Shown: positions 1 through 9,043, numbered from the stretch's first letter. The stretch is DNA of 64,000 nt from Proteobacteria bacterium SG_bin6 (GCA_002083435.1 LWDJ01000029.1:31431-95430), one strand, 5' to 3'. Translations and numbers: made by a program. Notes: generated from the letters alone by a model not told the origin.

Positions 1-983
1 TCTTCGTCGATGACGACAGCCCGGACGGCACCGCCGATGCCGCCCGCGCGCTCGCCCGTGCCGACCGGCGGGTACGGGTGATCCAGCGGATCGGCCGGCG
101 CGGGCTTTCCTCGGCCTGCGTCGAAGGGATGTGCGCGACGGCGGCCCCGCTCGTCGCGGTGATAGACGGCGATCTGCAGCATGACGAGACTCTGCTGCCG
201 AAGATGGTCGCGGCGCTCAGGGCTGATCCGGCGCTCGATCTCGTCATCGGCTCGCGCTTCGTGGCAGGCGGCGGGACCGGGGCGTGGGACCGCGACCGTG
301 TCGCCAAGTCGGCCTTCGCGACCAAGCTCGCCCGCGCGGTGCTGAAGGCCGAGCTCAACGATCCGATGAGCGGTTTCTTCATGATCCGCAGCGAGATCGT
401 GCGCGGTCTGGTGCCCGCGCTTTCGGCGATCGGCTTCAAGATCCTGCTCGACATCATGACGACCGCGCGGCGGCCGCTCAACTTCATCGAGCTGCCCTAT
501 AGCTTCCGCACCCGTGCGGTGGGGGAGAGCAAGCTCGATCACGTCGTCGCGATGGAATATCTGATCGCGCTCTATGATCGGCTCGCGGGGCGGATCGTGC
601 CGGCGCGCTTCGCGCTGTTCGCCTGTGTCGGCGCGTTCGGCGTGCTGGTGCATATGGCGATCCTGGGCGGTGCCTGGGGGCTGGGCGGTGATTTCCTCGC
701 GAGCCAGATATTGGCGGCCTTTGGGGCGATGACCGCGAACTTCTTCCTGAATAACGCGCTCACTTATCGCGATCGGCGGTTGAGAGGCACGCGGGCCTTG
801 ATCGATGGCTGGGTGTCGTTCTGCGCGGTGTGCGCGGTGGGTCTCGTCGCCAATATCGGCGTCGCGGGCTTCGTGCATGAGGCGCAGCACGGCAGCTGGG
901 CGGGATCGGCGCTGGTTGGCGTGCTGGTGGGCGCGGTGTGGAATTACGCGCTGTCGTCGCGTTTCGTCTGGGGGCGCTATTAG
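1..983 (+). CDS. Polyprenyl-phosphate glycosyltransferase with GtrA domain (5' partial)
   Basis: The frame is open from base 3, so the true start lies left of the window and about 326 residues are visible. The first residues read FVDDDSPDGT, the nucleotide-sugar motif of dolichyl-phosphate mannose synthase-type family 2 glycosyltransferases. A second acidic motif (DGDLQHDE) lies near visible residue 57. The last ~125 residues form a hydrophobic GtrA-like domain starting at RFALFACVGAFG. Family knowledge: such two-domain proteins move a sugar from a nucleotide donor onto polyprenyl phosphate at the inner membrane and help it to the periplasm. The stop overlaps by four bases the stop of the convergent PMT-like gene, a plausible consumer of the lipid-linked sugar. 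The sugar is not predictable from sequence. Confidence 0.88.
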   Translation, partial: FVDDDSPDGTADAARALARADRRVRVIQRIGRRGLSSACVEGMCATAAPLVAVIDGDLQHDETLLPKMVAALRADPALDLVIGSRFVAGGGTGAWDRDRVAKSAFATKLARAVLKAELNDPMSGFFMIRSEIVRGLVPALSAIGFKILLDIMTTARRPLNFIELPYSFRTRAVGESKLDHVVAMEYLIALYDRLAGRIVPARFALFACVGAFGVLVHMAILGGAWGLGGDFLASQILAAFGAMTANFFLNNALTYRDRRLRGTRALIDGWVSFCAVCAVGLVANIGVAGFVHEAQHGSWAGSALVGVLVGAVWNYALSSRFVWGRY

Positions 984-2173
984 GGCCAGCCCGGCAGCAG
1001 CGCGTAACGCTTGAAGGCGAGCGGTCCTTCGAGCGGCGCGGCGCTGAGCGCGGGATAGTAGTAAGCGAACACCAGCGCGGCGGCGACGAGCAGCGCCTCC
1101 GCCACCCAGCGGCGCCGGAGCGCCTCCGCGAGCGCGACGATCGCCAGGCCCAGGAACAGGCTCGGCAGCAAATAATAATAGAGGAAGCCGATCTTCTTGG
1201 GGATCAAGAGCAGCACGCCGTAGCTCGCGAGCCACAGCCCGGCGGGCGCAAGCAGGGTCGGCGAACGCCGCATCACCCCCAGCGCCAGGCACCCCAGCAC
1301 CGCCGCCAGCCCCGCCCAGAAGACGACCGGGTTGCCGACCAGCAGCACTGCGCGCCACACACCGTCAACGGGCTCATACAAATACCAGATCGGTCGCAGA
1401 TCGAGCGGCCAGCTCCAGGCGGGCGACTGATAGGTGTGCGGCGGATAGGTCTGGGTCTGGGCTCGGTACATCTCCAGTTGGCGCGGCAGCAACTGTGACA
1501 GCGTCAGCGGATCGTGCCTGACGACGAAGCCGGGCAGGAACGCCAGGAAATAAGCGGCGAGGCTCACCGTGCCCAAGGCGAGGCTCGCGTGCCATCGGCG
1601 TGTGCCAGCAATCAGCAGCGCGAGGCAGGCGAGCGCGATGAACGGCGCCGCACCCCATTTGCACGCGGTCGCCGCGCCCATCAGCGCGCCCGCCAGCGCG
1701 ATCGTCGCCGTTCGCCGGCTTTGCCAGGCCGCGAACAGCACGGCGGTGCCGCTCAGCAGCAGCGCCGCCATGAAGATGTCGAGCATCGCGATCCGGCTCT
1801 GGACGAAGAGCAGGAAGTTGACGAGCGCGAAGCCGGTCGCGACCGCGGCCGGCCGATCGCGCCCCAAAATCCGCCGGCAGATCGCGAACAGCGCCACCAC
1901 GCACAGCGCGCCCGCGACCGCAGAGAACAGGCGCCAGCCGAACGGAGTATCGCCGAACAGCTTGATGCCCGCCGCCATGATCGCCTTGGCGAGCGGCGGA
2001 TGCTCGGTGTTGACCAGCGAATGCCCCGCCGCCAGCCGGCGCGCGGCATCGGTATAATAGACCTCGTCGAAATAGGCGCGGTCGGGGCGGGCGAGGTTGG
2101 GCAGGAACAGCGCGAGCGCCACGGTTCCCAGCGCGGCGCCGATCGCCCGGCTTCGTCCCTTGTCGCTCCCCAT
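980..2173 (-). CDS. PMT/ArnT-type membrane glycosyltransferase
   Basis: A 397-residue polytopic protein starting at MGSDKGRS; a longer upstream reading frame exists but runs toward metZ and looks non-coding. The first luminal loop carries D36-E37 followed by H58-P59-P60-L, the DE...HPPL signature of dolichyl-phosphate-mannose-protein mannosyltransferases (GT39). About ten hydrophobic segments follow. Family role: transfer of a sugar from a polyprenyl-phosphate donor to a protein or lipid acceptor on the periplasmic face of the inner membrane. It converges on the GT2-GtrA gene, which could make its donor. Whether it glycosylates protein or lipid cannot be told. The start has no strong Shine-Dalgarno sequence. 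Confidence 0.82.
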   Translation of the reverse strand: MGSDKGRSRAIGAALGTVALALFLPNLARPDRAYFDEVYYTDAARRLAAGHSLVNTEHPPLAKAIMAAGIKLFGDTPFGWRLFSAVAGALCVVALFAICRRILGRDRPAAVATGFALVNFLLFVQSRIAMLDIFMAALLLSGTAVLFAAWQSRRTATIALAGALMGAATACKWGAAPFIALACLALLIAGTRRWHASLALGTVSLAAYFLAFLPGFVVRHDPLTLSQLLPRQLEMYRAQTQTYPPHTYQSPAWSWPLDLRPIWYLYEPVDGVWRAVLLVGNPVVFWAGLAAVLGCLALGVMRRSPTLLAPAGLWLASYGVLLLIPKKIGFLYYYLLPSLFLGLAIVALAEALRRRWVAEALLVAAALVFAYYYPALSAAPLEGPLAFKRYALLPGWP

Positions 2174-2257
2174 GCGGCGCCGGTTAAGCCGGGCTTGGGG
2201 GCGGTGCAAGCGCGGGCGGCATTGACGGCGCCCCCTCACGCCCGGCAAAGCCGACCC

Positions 2258-3460
2258 ATGAAGCGACATACCGGCCAGTCCGACGCCGCCCGCCACTGGC
2301 GCCCCGCGACGCAAGCCGTGCGGGGCGGCACCGCGCGCAGCGAATGGGGGGAGACGAGCGAGGCCCTCTTCCTAACCTCGGGCTATGCCTATGATTGCGC
2401 CGGCGACGCCGCGGCCCGCTTCGCCGGCGAACAGGTTGGGATGACCTATTCGCGGCTGCAGAATCCCACCGTCGAGATGCTCGAAAAGCGCATCGCCTTG
2501 CTGGAGGGCGCGGAGGCCTGCCGGACGATGGCAACCGGCATGGCCGCGATGACGGCGGCGCTCCTTTGCCAATTGCAGGCGGGCGACCATGTCGTCGCCG
2601 GGCGGGCGGCGTTCGGCTCGTGCCGCTGGTTGGTCGACAGCCTGCTTCCCAAATTCGGCATCGAGACGACAGTGATCGACGCGCGCGACACGACCGCGTT
2701 CGAGGCGGCGTGCCGACCGAACACCAAGGTCTTCTTCTTCGAAACACCCGCCAATCCGACGATGGATATTGTCGATCTGGCGGCGGTGTGCGGCCTCGCC
2801 CGGTCGCGCGGTATCCGCACCGTGGTCGACAATGCCTTCGCCACCCCCGCGCTCCAGCGCCCACTGGAATTCGGCGCCGACATCGTCGCATATTCGGCGA
2901 CGAAGATGATGGACGGGCAGGGGCGCGTGCTCGCGGGCGCCGTGTGCGGGGCGCAAGAGTTTATCGAGGGCGAATTGCTCGCCTTCATTCGCAACACCGG
3001 CCCGACGCTCTCGGCGTTCAACGCCTGGGTGGTGTTGAAGGGGCTGGAGACGCTCGATCTCCGCATCCGCCGGCAGAGCGACAACGCGCTCGCGGTCGCG
3101 CGCTTTCTCGAGGGCCGCGTGCCCCGGCTGCTCTATCCCGCGCTGCCGAGCCATCCCCAGCATAATCTGGCGATGGCACAGATGGCGGCGGGCGGCTCGA
3201 TCTTCGCGTTCTTCGTCGAGGGCCGCGCGCAGGCGCACGCGCTGCTCGACGCGCTCGAACTGATCGACATTTCGAACAACATCGGCGATTCGCGCTCGTT
3301 GATGACGCACCCGTCCTCCACCACCCATTCGAGCCTGGCCGAGGAAAAGCGGCTCGAGATGGGTATCACCGAGGGGATGCTGCGCCTGAACATCGGCCTG
3401 GAAGACCCCGCCGACCTGATCGACGATCTTGATCGCGCGCTCGGCCGAGCCCGGCTATAG
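2258..3460 (+). CDS. metZ: O-succinylhomoserine sulfhydrylase
   Basis: A 400-residue Cys/Met-metabolism PLP enzyme. MTYSRLQNPT (about 62-71) is the substrate and phosphate loop, and the SATK motif holds the Schiff-base lysine K216, followed by DGQGR as is typical of MetZ. It converts O-succinyl-homoserine plus sulfide to homocysteine in methionine synthesis. Start ATG chosen because homology begins here (MKRHTGQ...); the frame stays open about 740 bases upstream but that stretch is antisense to the PMT-like gene. apaG begins 7 bases after the stop. Cystathionine gamma-synthase is the main alternative; the overall sequence fits the MetZ subgroup better. Confidence 0.9.
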   Translation: MKRHTGQSDAARHWRPATQAVRGGTARSEWGETSEALFLTSGYAYDCAGDAAARFAGEQVGMTYSRLQNPTVEMLEKRIALLEGAEACRTMATGMAAMTAALLCQLQAGDHVVAGRAAFGSCRWLVDSLLPKFGIETTVIDARDTTAFEAACRPNTKVFFFETPANPTMDIVDLAAVCGLARSRGIRTVVDNAFATPALQRPLEFGADIVAYSATKMMDGQGRVLAGAVCGAQEFIEGELLAFIRNTGPTLSAFNAWVVLKGLETLDLRIRRQSDNALAVARFLEGRVPRLLYPALPSHPQHNLAMAQMAAGGSIFAFFVEGRAQAHALLDALELIDISNNIGDSRSLMTHPSSTTHSSLAEEKRLEMGITEGMLRLNIGLEDPADLIDDLDRALGRARL

Positions 3461-3467
3461 CGCGGTG

Positions 3468-3899
3468 ATGAAGGCGCTCTTCCCCAATGTCGCCGAAACG
3501 CGCGGCGTGATCGTGCGCGTGTCGGTGAGCTATCTGCCGGAGCAGAGCGAGCCACGGCGCGGGCGCTGGTTCTGGGCCTATCACGTCCGTATCGAGAATG
3601 AGGGGGAGCAGGCGGTGCAATTGCTCACCCGCCACTGGATCATTACCGATGGCCGCGGCGCACGTCATTCGGTGGAGGGCGAGGGCGTGGTCGGCGAACA
3701 GCCACTGATCGCGCCGGGCGGCAGCTTCGACTATGTGTCAGGCTGCCCACTGCCGACGCCGAGCGGCTATATGCAGGGCAGCTATCACGTGATCGGCGAG
3801 GATGGCGCGGGGTTCGATGTCGACATCCCCAAATTCGCGCTGATCGCGCCTGTGCAGCCCGGCGGCGCCGAACGCGCGCCGCCGCGGGGGAATGGCTGA
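3468..3899 (+). CDS. apaG: ApaG domain protein
   Basis: A 143-residue protein matching ApaG across its length, with the diagnostic run QLLTRHWIITDG, then EGEGVVGEQP and the core SGCPLPTPSGYMQGSY. ApaG folds as a fibronectin-III-like beta sandwich; enterobacterial members are linked to Co2+/Mg2+ efflux, but the biochemical role is unsettled. The start MKALFPNVAETRGV matches family N-termini; an upstream in-frame ATG would overlap metZ. It sits 7 bases behind metZ and 5 bases ahead of a LysR-type regulator, so the three may be co-transcribed. Confidence 0.92.
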   Translation: MKALFPNVAETRGVIVRVSVSYLPEQSEPRRGRWFWAYHVRIENEGEQAVQLLTRHWIITDGRGARHSVEGEGVVGEQPLIAPGGSFDYVSGCPLPTPSGYMQGSYHVIGEDGAGFDVDIPKFALIAPVQPGGAERAPPRGNG

Positions 3900-3904
3900 A
3901 CCAA

Positions 3905-4696
3905 ATGAAGCGGACGCATCTGCCCTTGAACGGGTTGCGCGTGCTCGACGCCGCCGCGCGCCATTTGAGCTTCACCCGCGCTGCCGATGAGCTGGCGGTG
4001 ACACCAGCCGCGGTCGGCCAGCAGATCCGCGCGCTGGAGGAAACGCTAGGCGTCGTGTTGTTCCGCCGCACGACCAAGGGGCTCGAACTGACGCCCGAGG
4101 GCGAGGCCGGGCTGCGCGCGTTGCGTGATGGCCTGCTCCAGTTCGAGGAATCGGTCCGCGCGATGCAGGCCGGGCAGAGCAGCAAGGCGGTCGCGATCGC
4201 CGCACCCCGCGCGCTGATCGAGAAATGGCTGTTGCCGCGCCTTTCCGCCATCGCCGCGCGTGACGCGGACCTTCGCTTCGCGCTGATGACCGCCGACGAC
4301 GCGGTGGATTTCACCGAAGCCAATCTCGATCTCGCGGTCCGCTGGGGCGCCGGGCCGGGGGATTATGAGGGCGAAGCGCTCGAATCGGCGGGGATGGTGA
4401 CGGTCGAGCGACCTGGTGGCGGGCTCGACACTCGGATTTCCTGGCCTGGCTGTCCGGAGGCGGCTGAGGTTTCGATCATGCGCGTGGGCGATGCGGGCCT
4501 TGCGATTGATGCCGCTGCCTGTGGGCTGGGGCGCGCGACCGTGCCCGAACTGCTCGCCGCGCGCGACATCGAGAGCGGACGGCTCGCTTTGGTCGCCGAA
4601 CCGCGCCCGCATGGCGAGGGTTATTGGCTGATCGCGCCGGTGCCACAATGGCGCCAGAAAAAGGTCCGCGCACTGGTCGAGGCGCTGACCGCGTGA
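3905..4696 (+). CDS. LysR-family regulator, GcvA-like
   Basis: A 263-residue protein with an N-terminal winged helix-turn-helix (about residues 8-66): LPLNGLRVLDAAARHLSF then TRAADELAVTPAAVGQQ, the GcvA-subgroup signature. The effector domain follows, but the protein is about 30-40 residues shorter than usual for GcvA-like regulators, so the second effector subdomain appears compact. It probably controls neighbouring or unlinked metabolic genes; the target is not evident. The stop overlaps the GTG start of the following acetyltransferase gene (GTGA), which indicates translational coupling. Confidence 0.85.
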   Translation: MKRTHLPLNGLRVLDAAARHLSFTRAADELAVTPAAVGQQIRALEETLGVVLFRRTTKGLELTPEGEAGLRALRDGLLQFEESVRAMQAGQSSKAVAIAAPRALIEKWLLPRLSAIAARDADLRFALMTADDAVDFTEANLDLAVRWGAGPGDYEGEALESAGMVTVERPGGGLDTRISWPGCPEAAEVSIMRVGDAGLAIDAAACGLGRATVPELLAARDIESGRLALVAEPRPHGEGYWLIAPVPQWRQKKVRALVEALTA

Positions 4697-5223
4697 GTGA
4701 TGATGAGTTCGCCAGTGTACGGCTGGTGATGCGCCGCCAGCGTATCAGCGACGCCGAGGCGCTGTTCGAGGCTTATGCCGACCCGGAGTTGATGCGTTTC
4801 TGGTCAAGCGCGCCGCATCGATCCGTCACGGAAAGCCGCGACTATCTGGCCGGCGGCCCCGACGATCCGGATTTTCGCGGCTGGACGATGCGCCGCGCCA
4901 GCGACGGCGCCGTGATCGGTACGCTCGCCACGATGCGCGAGCGCACCGGGGTGCAGCAGATTGGCTATTTGTTGATCCGGCGTTTCTGGGGTCAAGGTTA
5001 TGCGCGCGAGGGCGTCGCGCGATTGCTCGACCGGCTGTTCCAGGAAGAGGGGCAACGCCGCATCTTCGCCGATGTCGATCCCGACAATGTCGCCTCGAAC
5101 GCGCTGCTGAAAGACCTGGGCTTCACCCTCGAAGGCCGGCTGCGCGGCGAGTGGGAAACGCATATCGGGGTGCGCGACAGCTTCATCTGGGGAATGCTGC
5201 GCGAGGAATGGCCCGCGCGATGA
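4693..5223 (+). CDS. GNAT-family N-acetyltransferase
   Basis: A 176-residue protein of the RimJ/RimL-like GNAT group. Features are LVMRRQRISDAEALFEAYAD near the N-terminus, GYLLIRRFWGQGYAREGV (the acetyl-CoA pyrophosphate loop, Q/R-x-x-G-x-G/A type), and the C-terminal ALLKDLGFTLEGRLRGEW run typical of RimJ-type enzymes. It likely transfers acetyl from acetyl-CoA to a protein N-terminus or a small amine; the substrate is unknown. The GTG start at 4693 was chosen because it overlaps the regulator's stop by four bases and family homology starts just after it. Confidence 0.83.
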   Translation: MSDDEFASVRLVMRRQRISDAEALFEAYADPELMRFWSSAPHRSVTESRDYLAGGPDDPDFRGWTMRRASDGAVIGTLATMRERTGVQQIGYLLIRRFWGQGYAREGVARLLDRLFQEEGQRRIFADVDPDNVASNALLKDLGFTLEGRLRGEWETHIGVRDSFIWGMLREEWPAR

Positions 5224-5291
5224 ATTGCTGTGGGCTGTAACCTTCGGCCCGATGCCCGCGAACCTGCCTGATCGAACAACAGGGGTCTAAA

Positions 5292-5750
5292 ATGTCGAAA
5301 ATCGTGTTGCCGGGCGAGCGCTCGGGCATTGAGGCGCTGCGCTGGACGCTGGTGCTGATCTTTTTCCTGTTCGGCACCGCGAAATTCGCGGGTTACGAAG
5401 CGGAAGGGGTGGCAAAGATCGCCGAGCATTATCCACTGTTCGCCTGGATGTACCCGCTGTGGGGCGTGCAGGGCGCGAGCAACACGATCGGCGTGATCGA
5501 GCTTTCGACCGGCGCGGCGCTCGCGATCGGTGCCTTTTCGCCGCGCGTGTCGCTGCTTGGCGGGCTGATGGGGATGTGTACGTTCCTCATCACGCTAAGC
5601 TTCATGCTCGGCGCGCCGATTTTCGAGAAGACCCTCGGCGCGCCGTTCCTGGCGGGGGCGGGGCAGTTCCTCGTCAAGGACGCGGTGCTGCTCGCCGGCT
5701 GCTACGCGATCGCGCTCGCCTCGGCGCGCCGGGCGGGGCTGGCACGCTAG
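5292..5750 (+). CDS. YkgB/DUF417-family membrane protein
   Basis: A 152-residue inner-membrane protein with about four hydrophobic segments and the DUF417 hallmarks: SGIEALRWTLVLIFFLFGTAKF near the N-terminus, then EHYPLFAWMYP and the SFMLGAPIFEK region. The Escherichia coli relative YkgB (RclC) belongs to a regulon induced by reactive chlorine species, but the molecular function is not established. No other rcl-type gene is visible here, so the stress link is only by family. Its TAG stop overlaps the stop of the convergent propeller gene by four bases. Confidence 0.82.
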   Translation: MSKIVLPGERSGIEALRWTLVLIFFLFGTAKFAGYEAEGVAKIAEHYPLFAWMYPLWGVQGASNTIGVIELSTGAALAIGAFSPRVSLLGGLMGMCTFLITLSFMLGAPIFEKTLGAPFLAGAGQFLVKDAVLLAGCYAIALASARRAGLAR

Positions 5751-6823
5751 GCAATCGTCAGCCGTTGGACCTGGGTGCCGATCGCATAAACGTGGCGTTT
5801 CGCCCCGTCCTGGACCATTCTGAACTTGTTGGCCGCGCGGGCGATGGGGGCGGGGGTAAAGCTCTTGCCCCCGTCGCGCGTCTCGAACCCGCCGGCGGCG
5901 GTGCCGACCCAGCCGCGCTTTTCGTCGATGAAGCCAATGCCGAACTGGCGCGCCTTGGCATCCTGCACCATCGGCAACTCGGTCCAGGTCTTGCCGCCGT
6001 CGAGCGTCTTCACGATCAGCTGCTGGGCGCGGTTGGGATCATAGCTTTGCACGGTGGCATAGCCGATCTGGCGGCTGACGAACGACGCCTTCCAGATCAG
6101 CTCCGCCTCCCGACCCGACTTATAGACCACGCTCCAATTCGTGCCGCCATCGGTGGTGCGCAGGATCAGGCCCTCGGTCGTCGCGGGATCGCGGCCCGTC
6201 GAGGCGAAGAGCAGCCCGGTCTGCTCGTCGAAGAATTTAACGTCGAGGATCATGCCGGCGACCGCGCTCAGATCACTGACGGTCCAGCTCTTGCCGCCAT
6301 CGGTCGAGCGCAGCATCCCGGTCGGCCCGCCGACCCGGCCGGCGGCATGGACCACCAGCCGCGGTTCGAGCTTGCCCTGATAGATGCGCTGGCTGCGCAG
6401 CACGTCGATCGCGCAGACGCCGGTTATCGTCTTCCCGCCCAGCTCGGCCGGGGTCCAGGTGACGCCACCGTCATCGGTGCGGTAGAGCGGGGTGGTGTCG
6501 GTGACGCCCGGATAATAGTCGGTGCCGATATTGCCGATAAAGCCAGTGTTCGCGTCGACGAAGCCCAGCGCGCGAATGAACGTGCCGGGCTTGCTCGCGA
6601 CTTTCGCCCAGCTCGCGCCGCCGTCGGTCGTGCGGAACAGATCGCCCTTGCCGGTGCCGTACCAGCCATGCGCGGCGTCGGCGAAGCTGATATCGTCCCG
6701 CTTGCCGGGAAAGGGCTCAGTGGTGAGCGTTTCCCAGCTCGCTTCGGCGGGTCCCGCGCCGATCAGCGGCAGGGCGGCGGCGGCGGTTCCGGCGACGATC
6801 AGGTCACGACGATTGAGCAGCAT
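5747..6823 (-). CDS. Tat-exported YCF48-like beta-propeller protein
   Basis: A 358-residue protein beginning MLLNRRDLIVAG, a twin-arginine signal (NRRDL plus hydrophobic stretch, ending near AEA). The mature part contains six repeats around a T/D-DGG-x-x-W/F motif (RTTDGGASW, RTDDGGVTW, RSTDGGKSW, RTTDGGTNW, KTLDGGKTW, ETRDGGKSF), as in YCF48-like and Asp-box propellers. Cyanobacterial YCF48 helps photosystem II assembly; in heterotrophs such proteins are of unknown function, often named oxidoreductases without evidence. The start was chosen for the Tat motif and a GGAG sequence upstream. Folded export suggests cytoplasmic folding before translocation. Confidence 0.82.
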   Translation of the reverse strand: MLLNRRDLIVAGTAAAALPLIGAGPAEASWETLTTEPFPGKRDDISFADAAHGWYGTGKGDLFRTTDGGASWAKVASKPGTFIRALGFVDANTGFIGNIGTDYYPGVTDTTPLYRTDDGGVTWTPAELGGKTITGVCAIDVLRSQRIYQGKLEPRLVVHAAGRVGGPTGMLRSTDGGKSWTVSDLSAVAGMILDVKFFDEQTGLLFASTGRDPATTEGLILRTTDGGTNWSVVYKSGREAELIWKASFVSRQIGYATVQSYDPNRAQQLIVKTLDGGKTWTELPMVQDAKARQFGIGFIDEKRGWVGTAAGGFETRDGGKSFTPAPIARAANKFRMVQDGAKRHVYAIGTQVQRLTIA

Positions 6824-6906
6824 GGCGGCGGGGAAGCTCCGTGTTGGCGTTGTGATACACACACATTGCCAATCGCCAATACCGGCGTCAACTAGCGCGC
6901 TTCGCG

Positions 6907-8883
6907 TCAGGCGTCGATGGCTTCCTCGTCTAGCCGGGCCGCATTTTCCTGAATGAAGGCGAAGCGGTGCGCCGGGTTGGTGCCCATCAGCCGTTCGACC
7001 AAATCCTTGATCTCGGCGCGCTCCTCATATTCCTGGGGGAGCGTGACGCGGAGCAGTTGGCGGGTGCGCGGGTCCATCGTCGTCTCGCGCAACTGCGCGG
7101 GGTTCATCTCGCCGAGCCCCTTGAACCGCGCGACCTCGACCTTCTTGCCCTTGAACTCGTTCGCCTCGATCCGCGCGCGGTGGGCGTCGTCCATCGCGTA
7201 GAGGCTCTTGGTGCCGGCGGTGAGGCGATAGAGCGGCGGTTGCGCGAGATAAATGTGCCCGCGTCGCACGATTTCTGGCATTTCCTGGAAGAAGAAGGTC
7301 ATCAGCAGCGTCGCGATATGCGCCCCGTCGACATCGGCGTCGGTCATGATGATCACGCGCTCGTAGCGCAGATTGTCGGGCCGGCAGTCCTTGCGCGTGC
7401 CGCAGCCGAGCGCCTGCACCAGATCGCCGATCTCGCCGTTTGCCAGGATTTTGGCCGAGGTGGCGCTCGCGACGTTCAGGATCTTGCCCTTGATCGGCAG
7501 TATCGCTTGCGTCTTGCGGTCGCGCGCTTGCTTGGCCGAGCCGCCGGCGGAGTCGCCCTCGACGATGAACAGCTCGGTGCCTTCGGGCGAGTCCGAGGCG
7601 CAATCGGTCAGCTTGCCGGGCAGGCGCAGCTTGCGCCCGCCGGTCGCGGTCTTGCGTTTGACCTCGCGCTCGGCCTTGCGGCGCAGGCGCTCGTCCATCT
7701 TCTCGAGCACGAAGCCCAGGAGCGCGCGGCCGCGTTCGCCATCGGCGAGGAAATGGTCGAAATGGTCGCGCATCGCGCGCTCGACGAGCGTCGCGGCTTC
7801 GGGGCTGGTGAGTCGGTCCTTGGTCTGGCTCTGAAATTGCGGTTCGCGGATGAAGACGCTGAGCATCAGCTCGGCACCGGTCACGATATCCTCGGCGGTG
7901 ATGTCCTTGGCGCGTTTCTGGCCGACCAGATCGCCAAAGCCGCGAATGCCCTTCACCAGCGCCGCGCGTAGCCCTGCCTCGTGGGTGCCGCCATCGGGAG
8001 TAGGGATGGTGTTGCAATACCAGCTGTAGGAGCCATCCGACCAGAGCGGCCAAGCGACCGCCCATTCGACGCGGCCGGCACCATCGGGAAATTCCTGACT
8101 GCCCTTGAAGAAGTCGCTGGTCGCGCAGTCGCGTTCGCCGAGCTGCTCGCGCAGGTGATCGGCAAGGCCGCCGGGGAATTGAAACACGGCTTCGGCGGGC
8201 GTGTCGTCCGCGATCAACTCCGGAGCGCAGCGCCAGCGGATTTCGACGCCGGCGAACAGATAGGCCTTGGAGCGGGCGAGCTTGTAGAGCCGCGCGGGCT
8301 TGAAGTGCAGCTCGGGGCCGAAAATCTCGGCATCGGGCACGAAGCTGACCGTTGTGCCGCGACGGTTCGCCACCGGACCCAAATTCTCGATCGGCCCCAG
8401 CGTCACCCCCCGCGAAAAGCGCTGGCGATAGAGCGTCTTGGCGCGCGCGACCTCGACCACCGTCTCGACCGACAGCGCGTTGACCACGCTTACCCCGACG
8501 CCGTGCAGACCGCCCGAGGTCGCATAAGCCTTGCCGGTGAACTTACCGCCCGAGTGCAGCGTCGACAGGATCACCTCGAGCGCTGACTTGTCCGGGAACT
8601 TCGGGTGCGGATCGACCGGGATACCGCGGCCATTATCGGTGATGGTCAGCCGGTTGCCGGGTTCCAGAACCACCTCGATCCGGGTCGCATGGCCGGCCAC
8701 CGCCTCGTCCATCGCATTGTCGAGCACTTCGGCCGCCAGGTGATGCAGCGCGCGCTCGTCGGTGCCGCCGACATACATGCCCGGACGGTGGCGCACCGGC
8801 TCCAGCCCTTCGAGCACTTCGATCGACGAGGCGTTATAGTCGCGTTCCGCCTTGGGGCTGGCGGCGAAAAGGTCATCGGCCAT
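6907..8883 (-). CDS. parE: DNA topoisomerase IV subunit B
   Basis: A 658-residue type IIA topoisomerase B subunit. GHKL ATPase motifs include EVLDNAMDEAVAG, DNGRGIP and GGLHGVGVSVVNALS; the toprim domain has EGDSAGGSAK and MTDADVDGAHI. The C-terminal run FKGLGEMNPAQLRETTMDP is followed by a short tail, without the long insertion seen in many proteobacterial GyrB proteins. RPGMYVGGTDERALHHL near the N-terminus is more ParE-like than GyrB-like. It provides ATP-driven DNA passage for chromosome decatenation with ParC, which is not in this window. No Shine-Dalgarno precedes the ATG; a promoter-like element ends six bases upstream, hinting at a leaderless transcript. Confidence 0.95.
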   Translation of the reverse strand: MADDLFAASPKAERDYNASSIEVLEGLEPVRHRPGMYVGGTDERALHHLAAEVLDNAMDEAVAGHATRIEVVLEPGNRLTITDNGRGIPVDPHPKFPDKSALEVILSTLHSGGKFTGKAYATSGGLHGVGVSVVNALSVETVVEVARAKTLYRQRFSRGVTLGPIENLGPVANRRGTTVSFVPDAEIFGPELHFKPARLYKLARSKAYLFAGVEIRWRCAPELIADDTPAEAVFQFPGGLADHLREQLGERDCATSDFFKGSQEFPDGAGRVEWAVAWPLWSDGSYSWYCNTIPTPDGGTHEAGLRAALVKGIRGFGDLVGQKRAKDITAEDIVTGAELMLSVFIREPQFQSQTKDRLTSPEAATLVERAMRDHFDHFLADGERGRALLGFVLEKMDERLRRKAEREVKRKTATGGRKLRLPGKLTDCASDSPEGTELFIVEGDSAGGSAKQARDRKTQAILPIKGKILNVASATSAKILANGEIGDLVQALGCGTRKDCRPDNLRYERVIIMTDADVDGAHIATLLMTFFFQEMPEIVRRGHIYLAQPPLYRLTAGTKSLYAMDDAHRARIEANEFKGKKVEVARFKGLGEMNPAQLRETTMDPRTRQLLRVTLPQEYEERAEIKDLVERLMGTNPAHRFAFIQENAARLDEEAIDA

Positions 8884-8889
8884 GCAACG

Positions 8890-8917
8890 GCTATAGGCGG
8901 CGCGACGGCGGGCGCAA
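8890..8917 (-). promoter_or_regulatory. Putative leaderless promoter of parE
   Basis: On the minus strand TTGCGC (8917-8912) and TATAGC (8895-8890) are separated by 16 bases, resembling a sigma70-type -35/-10 pair. A start site 6-7 bases after the -10 would coincide with the parE ATG at 8883, and no Shine-Dalgarno sequence is present. This is a pattern match only. Confidence 0.35.
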
Positions 8918-9043
8918 GGCGGGGATATGCGGTCCGGCGCTGTGTCCCGAAAGCCACGTTTCGCGGCCGAAAACTTGATTTGAATGAATACTTTCCGCGC
9001 TCCCCTCGTTCAGCGCCCCGCTAGGACCATCAGGGAGTACCCC

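Noticed and set aside
1514..2257. Open frame extending metZ upstream by about 248 codons
   Set aside because: It is antisense to the PMT-like gene, has no domain and homology of MetZ starts only at 2258.
2174..2257. Possible SAM riboswitch ahead of metZ
   Set aside because: The 84-base leader lacks the conserved blocks of SAM-II or other SAM aptamers that I can recognise.
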